From NCBI GenBank assembly GCA_019241525.1, contig JAFAWY010000145.1:1-42758 (forward strand): a DNA stretch of 42,758 bases, read 5' to 3'. The notes beneath the pieces are model-generated. The model did no database searches and was not told where the DNA came from. It worked only from the letters and a program-made list of their open reading frames with translations. How positions within the stretch are numbered: the first letter of the stretch is position 1; the number at the start of each line of letters is the position of its first letter. Position numbers and translations under genes: made by a program. Below, in pieces: positions 24,255 to 33,601 of this stretch. This DNA is from Pseudonocardiales bacterium. GTDB lineage: Bacteria > Actinomycetota > Actinomycetes > Mycobacteriales > Pseudonocardiaceae.

Positions 24255-24869
24255 GTGCTGCTGTCCGACCGTGACCTGCGGGCCGAGATCGATGCTGGGC
24301 GCCTCGGTGTCGAGCCGTTCGACGAGAAGCTCCTCCAGCCCTCCAGCATCGATGTGCGGCTGGACCGTTTCTTCCGGGTGTTCGTCAACACCCGGTACAC
24401 CCACATCGATCCCTCGCAGCAGCAGGATGAGCTGACGTCGCTGGTCGAGCCGGAGGGGGACGAGCCATTCGTGCTGCATCCGGGAGAATTCGTGCTCGGT
24501 TCCACCTTCGAGGAGATCACCCTGCCCGATGATCTGGCGGGGCGGCTGGAGGGGAAATCGTCACTCGGCCGGCTCGGCTTGCTGACGCACTCCACGGCGG
24601 GCTTCATCGACCCCGGTTTCACCGGCCACATCACCCTGGAGCTGTCGAATGTGGCCAACCTGCCGATCACACTGTGGCCGGGAATGAAGATCGGCCAGCT
24701 GTGTCTGTTCCGATTGTCCAGTCCCGCCGAGCATCCCTACGGCAGCGCTGGTGTGGGCTCTCGCTACCAAGGTCAGCGAGGCCCCACGCCGTCGCGCGCC
24801 TACCTCAATTTCCAGCGCACCGACACCCACCGCGCAAGCCGGGATCTCAACGGTCTCAAGGATGTATAA
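24255..24869 (+). CDS. dcd: dCTP deaminase (Dcd; probably bifunctional deaminase-dUTPase)
   Basis: 204 residues from a GTG ([22 protein letters not shown]). It has the family motifs [49 protein letters not shown] and the C-terminal [16 protein letters not shown]. The enzyme deaminates dCTP to feed dTMP synthesis; mycobacterial relatives also hydrolyse the dUTP formed to dUMP, and the close motif match makes that likely here. Cytosolic homotrimer in characterised relatives. It is transcribed away from tRNA-Gly, and converges on the Fe-S reductase across a hairpin element. Confidence 0.96.
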   Translation: MLLSDRDLRAEIDAGRLGVEPFDEKLLQPSSIDVRLDRFFRVFVNTRYTHIDPSQQQDELTSLVEPEGDEPFVLHPGEFVLGSTFEEITLPDDLAGRLEGKSSLGRLGLLTHSTAGFIDPGFTGHITLELSNVANLPITLWPGMKIGQLCLFRLSSPAEHPYGSAGVGSRYQGQRGPTPSRAYLNFQRTDTHRASRDLNGLKDV

Positions 24870-24984
24870 CGCCTCCGAGCCGCTGAAGGGACTGCGTCGA
24901 GCATCTCCTGCTTGGCCTACTTGATAACACCTGTGTTCGAACTGACCGACCCGGATTTACCCTTCAGCGCCGATCAGCGGCAAT

Positions 24985-25060
24985 CCTCCTACCCGGCATG
25001 GAGGCATACCGGGGTGATGAAGCGATCTGTAGCCCCGATGCGTCTCCATATCGGAGGTGT
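24985..25060. terminator. Hairpin element (copy 1), putative bidirectional terminator
   Basis: CCCGGCATGGAGGCATACCGGGGT (positions 24992-25014) pairs partly with itself and resembles the stem at 36216-36236 (CCGACATGGAGACATATCGG). An inverted relative (CCCCGATGCGTCTCCATATC) follows at 25033-25052. It sits between the convergent dcd and Fe-S reductase genes. Confidence 0.55.
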
Positions 25061-25073
25061 CGGCGCGGGGGCT

Positions 25074-27302
25074 TCAGGACGTGGAATTGTCTGACTGTGG
25101 CGGCTTGCTCGAGTCGCCGCGCTTGACGCTGGCCAGCAGGAGCTGGGCGACGTCAACCACCTCCGTTGTCTTACCCGCCGTGCCCTCGGCCTCGCGGGCG
25201 GTGAGGCCGTCGGTGAGCATCACCCGGCAAAACGGGCATCCGGTGGCGATCGCAGAGGTCTGAGTGGCGATCGCCTCGTCGACCCGCTCCAGATTGACCC
25301 GCTTGCCGATGCGCTCTTCCATCCACATCCGGGCACCCCCTGCACCGCAGCACAGCGCTCGGTCGGCGTGCCGCGGCATCTCGGTCAGTTGTGCACCGGA
25401 TGCACCGACCAGCTCGCGCGGTGGCGAGTACACCTCGTTGTGCCGGCCCAGGTAACACGGGTCGTGATAGGTGACGGCAGGACCATCGTGACCCGGTACC
25501 GGGGTCAGCTTGCCTTCCCGCACCAGCTGGTTGAGCAGCTGGGTGTGGTGCACCACCTCGTAGTGCCCGTCCAGCTGCGGGTATTCCCGGCCCAACGTGT
25601 TGAAACAGTGCGGGCAGGTGGTCACGATCTTGCGCCGGCCAGGCGGACGGCCGTCGAATACCGTGTTGAGCACCTCGACGTTCTGCTGGGCGAGCATCTG
25701 GAACAGGAACTCGTTGCCCGAACGGCGGGCCGGATCACCGTTGCAGGTCTCCCCGTCGCCGAGCACCACATAGTTGACACCAGCGCGGTGCAGCAGCTCG
25801 GCGACCGCCCGCACCGTCCGTCGCGCGTTGTCGTCAAAGGCGCCGGCACAGCCGATCCAGAACAGGTATTCCACCTCGTCGGGCAGCGTTTCCTCAGCCA
25901 GCTGCGGGACCTCAAAGTCCAGGCCTTTGGCCCAGTCCATCCGGGCCGACTGGTTTTGCCCCCACGGGTTGCCCTTATTTTCTAGGTTGCGGAACAGCGT
26001 GCCGAGCTCGGTGGGAAACTCCGATTCGATCATCACCTGGTAGCGCCGCATATCGACGATGTGATCGACGTGCTCGATATCCACCGGGCACTGCTCCACG
26101 CATGCCCCGCATGTGGTGCATGACCACAGCACGTCGGGATCGATCACGCCGCCGGTTTCGGCAGAACCGACCAAGGGTCGGGCCGCCTGCTCAGGGCCCG
26201 AGCCAGCAACCCGGCCGAACCCGGACTCGGGAACGTGGTGCCCGTTGCCGGCAGCCAGCGCCAGCACATCAACGTCGTCCGGTACCTGCTGGTCACCGAG
26301 CAGGTAGGGAGCCTTGGCAAACAGGTGATCGCGCAAATCCATGATCACCAGCTTGGGAGACAGTGGCTTGCCGGTGTTCCAGGCTGGGCACTGGCTCTGG
26401 CAGCGACCGCACTCGGTGCAGGTCGCAAAGTCCAGCATGCCCTTCCAGGTGAAGTCCTCGATCTTGCCGCGGCCGAAGATGTCGTCCTCATCGGGATCTT
26501 CGAAGTCGATCGGCTTGCCGCGGGATTCCATGGGCAGCAGTGGACCGAGCGCCTTGGGCATCCGCTTGGCCGCAACATTGATCGGGGCGATGAAGATGTG
26601 CAGGTGCTTGGAGTACAGCACGATCATCAAGAAGGCCAGCATGACGCCGATGTGCAGCAGCAGGCCGACGGTCTCCAGCACCTGGTTGACCCCCACGCCC
26701 AGCGGGGCGAGCAGCGCGCCGGCCGCCTCCGACGCGAACGCTCCGGAGCGGTAGGGGAAGGTGCCGGTATTGACCTCAGTGCCGCGGAACAGGAACAACG
26801 TCCAGATCACGTTGAAGATCATGAACAGGATCAGCCAGGCGCCCCTGGTGTGCGAGCCGTAGAAGCGCGACGACCGCTGCCTGCGCTCGGGATCTTGCCG
26901 GACCCGGATGATCGCAAACGTAATGATCGACACCAGAACCGCCAACGCGATGATGTCCTGCAAGAAACCCAGTACCGGCGAGTGCCCGATCAGCGGGATG
27001 GCGAAGCTCGGGGTGAACAGTGACCCGTAGGCCTCGATGTAGACGGTCAGCAGGATCACGAAGCCCCAGAAAGTGAAGAAATGCGCCAGGCCGGGAATCG
27101 TCCATTTGAGCAGTCGCTGTTGCCCGAACACTTCCGTCAGTTGGGTGCGCAGGCGGCCGCTCAGGTCCGCGGCGCGGCCATGATCTGGCTGCCCCGAACG
27201 GACCAGGTCGTACAGCCACCGCACCCGGCGAGCGGCCAGGACGAGCGTCAGGATGGTGAGCCCCAGGCCGATCACCAGTCGTGCTGCTATCACGGTATCC
27301 AC
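25074..27302 (-). CDS. Membrane-bound Fe-S oxidoreductase (heterodisulfide-reductase-like)
   Basis: 742 residues from a GTG. The N-terminal third (about 1-240) is a multi-span membrane domain of the NarI/HdrE type. Two ferredoxin-type cluster motifs follow: CTECGRCQSQCP near residue 297 and CTTCGACVEQCP near 397. The C-terminal half has two CCG domains (ending CPHCFNTLGREYP and CCGAGGARMWMEE). This matches the large actinobacterial iron-sulfur reductases such as M. tuberculosis Rv0338c, also close to dnaK. It should pass electrons between a membrane quinone pool and an unidentified soluble partner. The natural acceptor is not established, so no symbol is given. Confidence 0.93.
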   Translation of the reverse strand: MDTVIAARLVIGLGLTILTLVLAARRVRWLYDLVRSGQPDHGRAADLSGRLRTQLTEVFGQQRLLKWTIPGLAHFFTFWGFVILLTVYIEAYGSLFTPSFAIPLIGHSPVLGFLQDIIALAVLVSIITFAIIRVRQDPERRQRSSRFYGSHTRGAWLILFMIFNVIWTLFLFRGTEVNTGTFPYRSGAFASEAAGALLAPLGVGVNQVLETVGLLLHIGVMLAFLMIVLYSKHLHIFIAPINVAAKRMPKALGPLLPMESRGKPIDFEDPDEDDIFGRGKIEDFTWKGMLDFATCTECGRCQSQCPAWNTGKPLSPKLVIMDLRDHLFAKAPYLLGDQQVPDDVDVLALAAGNGHHVPESGFGRVAGSGPEQAARPLVGSAETGGVIDPDVLWSCTTCGACVEQCPVDIEHVDHIVDMRRYQVMIESEFPTELGTLFRNLENKGNPWGQNQSARMDWAKGLDFEVPQLAEETLPDEVEYLFWIGCAGAFDDNARRTVRAVAELLHRAGVNYVVLGDGETCNGDPARRSGNEFLFQMLAQQNVEVLNTVFDGRPPGRRKIVTTCPHCFNTLGREYPQLDGHYEVVHHTQLLNQLVREGKLTPVPGHDGPAVTYHDPCYLGRHNEVYSPPRELVGASGAQLTEMPRHADRALCCGAGGARMWMEERIGKRVNLERVDEAIATQTSAIATGCPFCRVMLTDGLTAREAEGTAGKTTEVVDVAQLLLASVKRGDSSKPPQSDNSTS

Positions 27303-27748
27303 ACTAGGGCTAGTTACTCGCTAGTAGCTAGGCGGGATACCGGCCGGTCTCAGAAGGCACGCCACAATCCGGTGATTCGGGTCGCAAGGGCTCGGGCGCG
27401 TTGGCCGACGGCAGCCGGAATCGTCATCGGGCGTTGTTTCACAGCGCACCAGGAACTTGTGCGTCTCTACTACGACGTCCAGGACGAGCGTTTTGTCGTA
27501 CCGTTCCCCTAGCGCCCCGCAGTGTGCAGCTTGACCTCATCCGGGCTCCTGTGGCTTGGCATCTCACGCTGTCCGGTACCGGGCTAGCCGGTTGCAATCA
27601 GCGCGCCTGAAACCGCGTTCTGGATGCAGAACGCGGTAATCCACGGCGCCGTAACCGCACTCTGCATCCAGACTGCGGTAGATCCGCGGGCCGGTGTGGC
27701 GCGCGCGGGAACATCCAGGGCTGCCCTGCCGTTGAGGGTGAGCAGAAG
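27303..27748. other. Divergent intergenic region before dnaK
   Basis: About 450 bp between the Fe-S reductase (leftward) and dnaK (rightward). No gene is supported. It holds the second bipartite hairpin element at 27612-27679. The promoter of the reductase should lie in the left part, but I see no clear boxes. Confidence 0.5.
27612..27679. repeat. Bipartite hairpin element (copy 2)
   Basis: First hairpin: ACCGCGTTCTG (27612-27622), loop GATG, CAGAACGCGGT (27627-27637), perfect 11-bp stem. Second hairpin: ACCGCACTCTG (27654-27664), loop CATC, CAGACTGCGGT (27669-27679), one mismatch. The loops are 42 bp apart, exactly as in copy 1 at 2812. It lies upstream of the dnaK promoter region. Confidence 0.8.
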
Positions 27749-27769
27749 GTTGAGCGAGGTCTGCTCAAG
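27749..27769 (+). promoter_or_regulatory. HAIR-like HspR operator 1 upstream of dnaK
   Basis: GTTGAGC-N7-GCTCAAG, against the HAIR consensus CTTGAGT-N7-ACTCAAG. It lies about 20 nt before a TATAGT -10-like box (27789-27794), so HspR bound here would cover the -35 region. Confidence 0.65.
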
Positions 27770-27804
27770 TTCTCGGTTGACGACGCGGTATAGTCGCTCC
27801 CGAG

Positions 27805-27825
27805 GTTGAGTGGGCATCAGTCAAG
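27805..27825 (+). promoter_or_regulatory. HAIR-like HspR operator 2 upstream of dnaK
   Basis: GTTGAGT-N7-AGTCAAG, one mismatch from the HAIR consensus in each half. It lies between the TATAGT box and the dnaK start (ATG 27844), so the promoter is bracketed by two operators. The repressor HspR is encoded at the end of the same operon, giving the usual feedback loop with DnaK. Confidence 0.75.
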
Positions 27826-27843
27826 TTCGAAAGGGTTTCTCAC

Positions 27844-29702
<1,859 letters not shown>

Positions 29703-29706
<4 letters not shown>

Positions 29707-30422
29707 AGCCGGCCCGGGACCCCTTCAGCAATGGCGCTGAGGGTGACGAGCAGACCAGAGTCGTAATCCGAGACAAGCGGAGGATCGATCCGGTGACGGG
29801 TGAGGTTCGCGTTCCACCGGCGGGCGAGCAGCCCGCCGGTGGCGGCGTGCATGTCGACGAACGAGACCCCGGAGAGGACACGGCCGCTGGCGCGGGCGAT
29901 GCGTCAACCGCAGCGTCTTCTGGGGCAGCTGAGCTTGACGCGCTGCAGGCCCGGCTGGACGAGCGGACCGGTGACTTGCAGCGCATTTCTGCCGAGTACA
30001 GCAACTACCGGCGCCGAGTCGAGCGCGACCGCCAGCTGGTGATGGACATGGCGAAGGCGCAGGTGATCAACCAGTTCCTCACCGTGCTCGATGACTTCGA
30101 GCGGGCGCAGGAACACGGCGACCTGTCCGGTGCGTTCAAAGCTGTGGCCGACAAGGTGGTAGCGGCATTGCAAGCGCAGGGTTTAGAGCCCTTCGGGGCG
30201 ATCGGGGACGGTTTCGATCCGGAGGTGCACGAAGCGGTGCAGCACGCCACTTCGCCGGATGTCGACAAGCCAACGGTCACGACGGTCTTGCGTCGGGGTT
30301 ACCGCCTCGGTGAGCGGGTACTGCGCCCAGCGCTGGTCGGGGTCACTGACGCCAGCGGTGAGGCCGACCTGCTGAACGACACCGAAACACGTGATGACGC
30401 TGGACAATTACAGGACAATTGA
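29703..30422 (+). CDS. grpE: Nucleotide exchange factor GrpE
   Basis: 239 residues; the GTG start overlaps the dnaK stop by 4 nt. A disordered acidic N-terminal region of about 90 residues precedes the coiled-coil dimerisation helix ([22 protein letters not shown] broken at the NYRRR motif) and the beta-domain that contacts DnaK ([35 protein letters not shown]). It releases ADP from DnaK. Longer than E. coli GrpE mainly because of both disordered ends, which is common in actinobacteria. Confidence 0.98.
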
Positions 30423-30455
30423 TAACGGCACAACGCGAGTGGGAGGAGGTAGCTG

Positions 30456-31643
30456 GTGAGTGCCCGCGAATGGCTGGAAAAGGATTTTTACGCGGAGCTG
30501 GGTGTCTCCTCCACCGCGTCTGCCGATGAGATCAAACGGGCTTACCGCAAATTGGCCCGGGAATTACACCCGGACGCCAATCCCGGTGATTCCCGTGCCG
30601 AGGCGCGCTTCAAGTCGGTGTCCGAGGCCTACGGCGTGCTGTCGGACCCGGAGAAGCGCAAGCAGTATGACGAGGCGCGCAGCCTGTTCAACGGTGGTTT
30701 CCGACCCGGCGCTGGGGGGTTCGGTGGCCCCGGCGGCGGGTTCGATCTCGGTGATCTGTTCGGGTCGGGGGCGGGTCGATCCGGGGACATGGGCGGTCTC
30801 GGTGACCTGCTCGGCGGCCTGTTCGGCAACCGCGGTGGCGCGGGTGGCCCCAGTGCCAGCCGCCCGCGCCGCGGCACCGACGTCGAGACCGAGATCCGGA
30901 TCGACTTCACCGAGGCGGTCCGCGGCGCTACCGTGCCGCTGCGCATCGCCAGCCCGGCTAGCTGCGGCAGCTGCGGCGGTACCGGTGCCCGCGCCGGTAC
31001 CATCCCCCGGTCCTGCCCGGCGTGCAATGGCACCGGGCTGGTGACCCGTAGCCAGGGAGCGTTCGCTTTCTCCGAGCCGTGCCGGGATTGCCGTGGTACC
31101 GGGCGGATCATTGACGACCCGTGCACCGAGTGCGGCGGTCGTGGGGTATCCAACCGGCACCGCATGCTGACCATGCGTATCCCTCCGGGGGTGCAGGACG
31201 GTCAGAAAATCCGGCTGGCCGGGCAAGGTGAGCCGGGCCAGCGCGGCGCGCCGGCCGGTGACCTGTACGTACTCGTGCATGTCAGCCCGCATCCACTGTT
31301 CGGCCGCTCCGGTGACGATCTGACCCTGACAGTGCCGGTGTCGTTCCCGGAGTTGGTCTTGGGCACCACGTTGACCGTGCCAACCTTGGACGGCAGCGTG
31401 AAGGTCAAGGTGCCGTCGGGCACCAACAGCGGTCGGACGCTGCGGGTTCGCGGCAAGGGCATCGCCCGGCGAGACGGGCGCGCCGGGGACCTGCTGGTCA
31501 CTCTGCAGGTCGTGGTGCCGACCTCGCTGGACCGCAAGGCCAAGGAGGCGCTCGATTCCTACGCCAAGGCCACCGCGGGTGATGACCCGCGGGCGGATCT
31601 GTTCGATCGCGCGCAGCGCGCGGGTTCGGGGGCGGCACGATGA
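30456..31643 (+). CDS. dnaJ: Co-chaperone DnaJ (type I, zinc-containing)
   Basis: 395 residues from a GTG with GGGAGGAGG upstream. J domain at residues about 9-75 with the HPD motif (ELHPDANPGD), a Gly/Phe-rich linker, and four zinc-finger repeats (CGSCGGTG, CPACNGTG, CRDCRGTG, CTECGGRG), then the client-binding beta domains. It delivers clients and stimulates DnaK ATPase. The stop overlaps the hspR start by 4 nt. This is the operon-linked DnaJ1 type. Confidence 0.98.
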   Translation: MSAREWLEKDFYAELGVSSTASADEIKRAYRKLARELHPDANPGDSRAEARFKSVSEAYGVLSDPEKRKQYDEARSLFNGGFRPGAGGFGGPGGGFDLGDLFGSGAGRSGDMGGLGDLLGGLFGNRGGAGGPSASRPRRGTDVETEIRIDFTEAVRGATVPLRIASPASCGSCGGTGARAGTIPRSCPACNGTGLVTRSQGAFAFSEPCRDCRGTGRIIDDPCTECGGRGVSNRHRMLTMRIPPGVQDGQKIRLAGQGEPGQRGAPAGDLYVLVHVSPHPLFGRSGDDLTLTVPVSFPELVLGTTLTVPTLDGSVKVKVPSGTNSGRTLRVRGKGIARRDGRAGDLLVTLQVVVPTSLDRKAKEALDSYAKATAGDDPRADLFDRAQRAGSGAAR

Positions 31644-32089
31644 GCTCCCCCCACCCGCCGGGCGTGGATCAGGACACCCCCGTTTTCGTCATCTCGGTGG
31701 CCGCCCAACTGGCCGGGCTGCACGCGCAGACGCTGCGTAGCTACGACCGGATGGGGTTGGTCTCGCCGGGTCGCAGTCCGGGAGGTGGCCGCCGCTACTC
31801 GGCCCGCGACATCGCGTTGCTCCAAGAGGTGCAGCGGCTATCCCAGAACCACGGGGTCAATCTCGCCGGGATCAAGCGGATCATCGAGCTGGAAAACCAG
31901 GTCGACGCGTTGCGTTCCCGGCTTGCCGAGATCTCTGCGGAACTGGAACAAGCCCGCGCTGAGCTAGCCCACGCTCAGGCTGCCGCCGAGCAAGCCGCTG
32001 CCGCGGTGCACGCGTCGTACCGCCGCGACCTCGTCCCGGTGCGCCACGGCACCGAGACCTCTCTGGTGATCTGGCGCCCCCGTAGGTAG
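31640..32089 (+). CDS. hspR: Heat-shock repressor HspR (MerR family)
   Basis: 149 residues; ATG overlaps the dnaJ stop (ATGA). MerR-type winged HTH at about 12-80: FVISVAAQLAGLHAQTLRSY and DRMGLVSPGRSPGGGRRYS, then a coiled coil (ELENQVDALRSRLAEISAEL) and a basic tail. It binds HAIR inverted repeats and represses the dnaK operon and clpB; candidate sites are at 27749, 27805 and 33532. Its stop touches the outer arm of a nested inverted repeat that probably ends the operon. Confidence 0.96.
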   Translation: MSSPHPPGVDQDTPVFVISVAAQLAGLHAQTLRSYDRMGLVSPGRSPGGGRRYSARDIALLQEVQRLSQNHGVNLAGIKRIIELENQVDALRSRLAEISAELEQARAELAHAQAAAEQAAAAVHASYRRDLVPVRHGTETSLVIWRPRR

Positions 32090-32219
32090 CTCTTCAAGTA
32101 CCGCCAACGCCGGCTGGAGCTGCTGTCAACCGCTACCAACCCGGCCGCTCGCGGCACCAGCAGCAGGGGTTGGTAGCGGTTTGAGGTGAGCAACAAGGGG
32201 TTGGCGGTACTTGAAGAGC
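32089..32219. terminator. Nested double inverted repeat between hspR and the flavohemoglobin gene
   Basis: Outer arms 32089-32108 (GCTCTTCAAGTACCGCCAAC) and 32200-32219 are perfectly complementary over 20 bp; inner arms AACCGCTACCAACCC (32128-32142) and GGGTTGGTAGCGGTT (32167-32181) over 15 bp. The inner and outer arms share an ACCGC..CCAAC core, so alternative pairings exist. It fills the gap between convergent genes and likely terminates both, but could also be a small non-coding or mobile repeat. Confidence 0.65.
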
Positions 32220-32224
32220 CCCGG

Positions 32225-33403
32225 CTAGTCGAGGGTGAACGGGTCGTGAGTGATGTGGTCAAGGGGGGTGCCGGCGACCAGCATGCGCGACACGGTGGCG
32301 CGGATCATGTTCGGAGAGCCGCAGATCAGCACGTCGCGGTCTGCCCAGGCGCCGAAGCGGGTGATCGCGTCGGCCAGCGTGCCCTGTTCCATCCCCGCCA
32401 CTCGCTGGCGCTCCACCACGGGGATTACCTTCAGCCACGGATTGGTGGCGGCGATAGCGGTGAGCGTGTCCAGGTCGTGCAGGTCGCTGCGGGTGCGCCC
32501 GCCGGCGAACATGGTGACCTCGGGATTGTCACCCCACTGCGACAGCTCCTCAAGGATCGCCCGCATCGGCGCCGTGCCGGTGCCCCCCGCGACCATCAGG
32601 ACATCGCGCCCCGATTCCCGATCTACCGTCATGACGCCCATCGGTGTGCCGATCCGCCAGATGTCGCCGATCTGGGTGTGACCGACGATGGCGCGGCTGA
32701 CCGAGCCGCCGGGGACCGCGCGAATGTGGAACTCGATCGACCCGTCCGGGCGGGGAGCGTTGGCCGGCGACAGGTACCGCCACAGCCGGGGCCGCTGGGG
32801 CACCTCGACGCTGACGTATTGCCCGGCCCGGTAAGGAACCGGCCGGTCCGCAACGACCTGCACCACTGCCACGTCCCAGGTCAGCCGCCGGTGGTCGACC
32901 ACCCGAGCGGTCCACCAGGCGGGGCCGGACTCCGCGTCGGCCGCCTCGTGCATCGCCTTGACGATCAGGTTGTAGGTGTCCCGCCACGCCTTTTCCACCT
33001 GCGGTGTCCAGGCCGGACCGGCGTACTGTTTCAGCGCGGTTATCAGCGCGGTCCCCATCGCGCCGTAATGCTGCGGCAAGATCCCGAACTTACGGTGATC
33101 GCGGCCCAGCTGGTGCAGGAAGGGAATCAGCTCGTCGGACCGATCCACGTGCTGCACGATGTGCACCAGAGCGCGCCAGAACCGGTTGCGCTGCGCCTCC
33201 ATGTTCACCGCGAACAGCTCCCGGCTGTCCGGCGCGATCGCGAAGAACATCGCGTAGAAAAACTGCATGAACTCCGCAGCGTGGGGTTGGATCTGGGCGT
33301 AGCTTTCCCGGATCAACCGAACCGTGGTCGCAGCCGCGCCCGGATAGGGCTGCGGCTGGCGATCCGGCAGCGAGGGGTAGCTGCCTACGGCATCAGCTGT
33401 CAT
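32225..33403 (-). CDS. Type II flavohemoglobin-like protein (globin + FAD/NAD reductase)
   Basis: 392 residues from the ATG at 33403 (MTADAVGSYPSL); an earlier frame start exists but would be Arg-rich and is not favoured. Residues about 20-150 are a globin domain with the proximal His in LGRDHRKFGILP. About 155-260 form the FAD domain (AGQYVSVEVP, LWRYLSPANAP), and about 265-385 the NAD(P)H domain (VAGGTGTAPMRAIL, CGSPNMIRATVSRML). Type I relatives detoxify nitric oxide; the mycobacterial neighbour of clpB, Rv0385, belongs to a type II group reported to have different redox chemistry. The position next to clpB here suggests the same orthologue group. Which reaction it performs cannot be read from sequence. 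Confidence 0.87.
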   Translation of the reverse strand: MTADAVGSYPSLPDRQPQPYPGAAATTVRLIRESYAQIQPHAAEFMQFFYAMFFAIAPDSRELFAVNMEAQRNRFWRALVHIVQHVDRSDELIPFLHQLGRDHRKFGILPQHYGAMGTALITALKQYAGPAWTPQVEKAWRDTYNLIVKAMHEAADAESGPAWWTARVVDHRRLTWDVAVVQVVADRPVPYRAGQYVSVEVPQRPRLWRYLSPANAPRPDGSIEFHIRAVPGGSVSRAIVGHTQIGDIWRIGTPMGVMTVDRESGRDVLMVAGGTGTAPMRAILEELSQWGDNPEVTMFAGGRTRSDLHDLDTLTAIAATNPWLKVIPVVERQRVAGMEQGTLADAITRFGAWADRDVLICGSPNMIRATVSRMLVAGTPLDHITHDPFTLD

Positions 33404-33531
33404 GGTCCGGGAGCGTCTTCTCCTGGGTGGATGGCAGGCGACCCCTGTCCGGGGATGCAATTTCGCCGAGGGCTCCGGAACCTTACCCTCCTGGGCTCGA
33501 CCTGTGTGCTATCCCTCCCATACTGCCCAGC

Positions 33532-33552
33532 CTTGAGTGGAACAGACTCAAC
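33532..33552 (+). promoter_or_regulatory. HAIR operator upstream of clpB
   Basis: CTTGAGT-N7-ACTCAAC, one base from the perfect HAIR consensus. It is 49 bp before the clpB ATG. The region also holds the divergent flavohemoglobin promoter, 129 bp away, so HspR could affect both genes. Confidence 0.85.
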
Positions 33553-33601
33553 TTTTCTTACGTTAGATAGATGACGACTTAGCGAAGGGAAAGCTTCGAG
33601 G

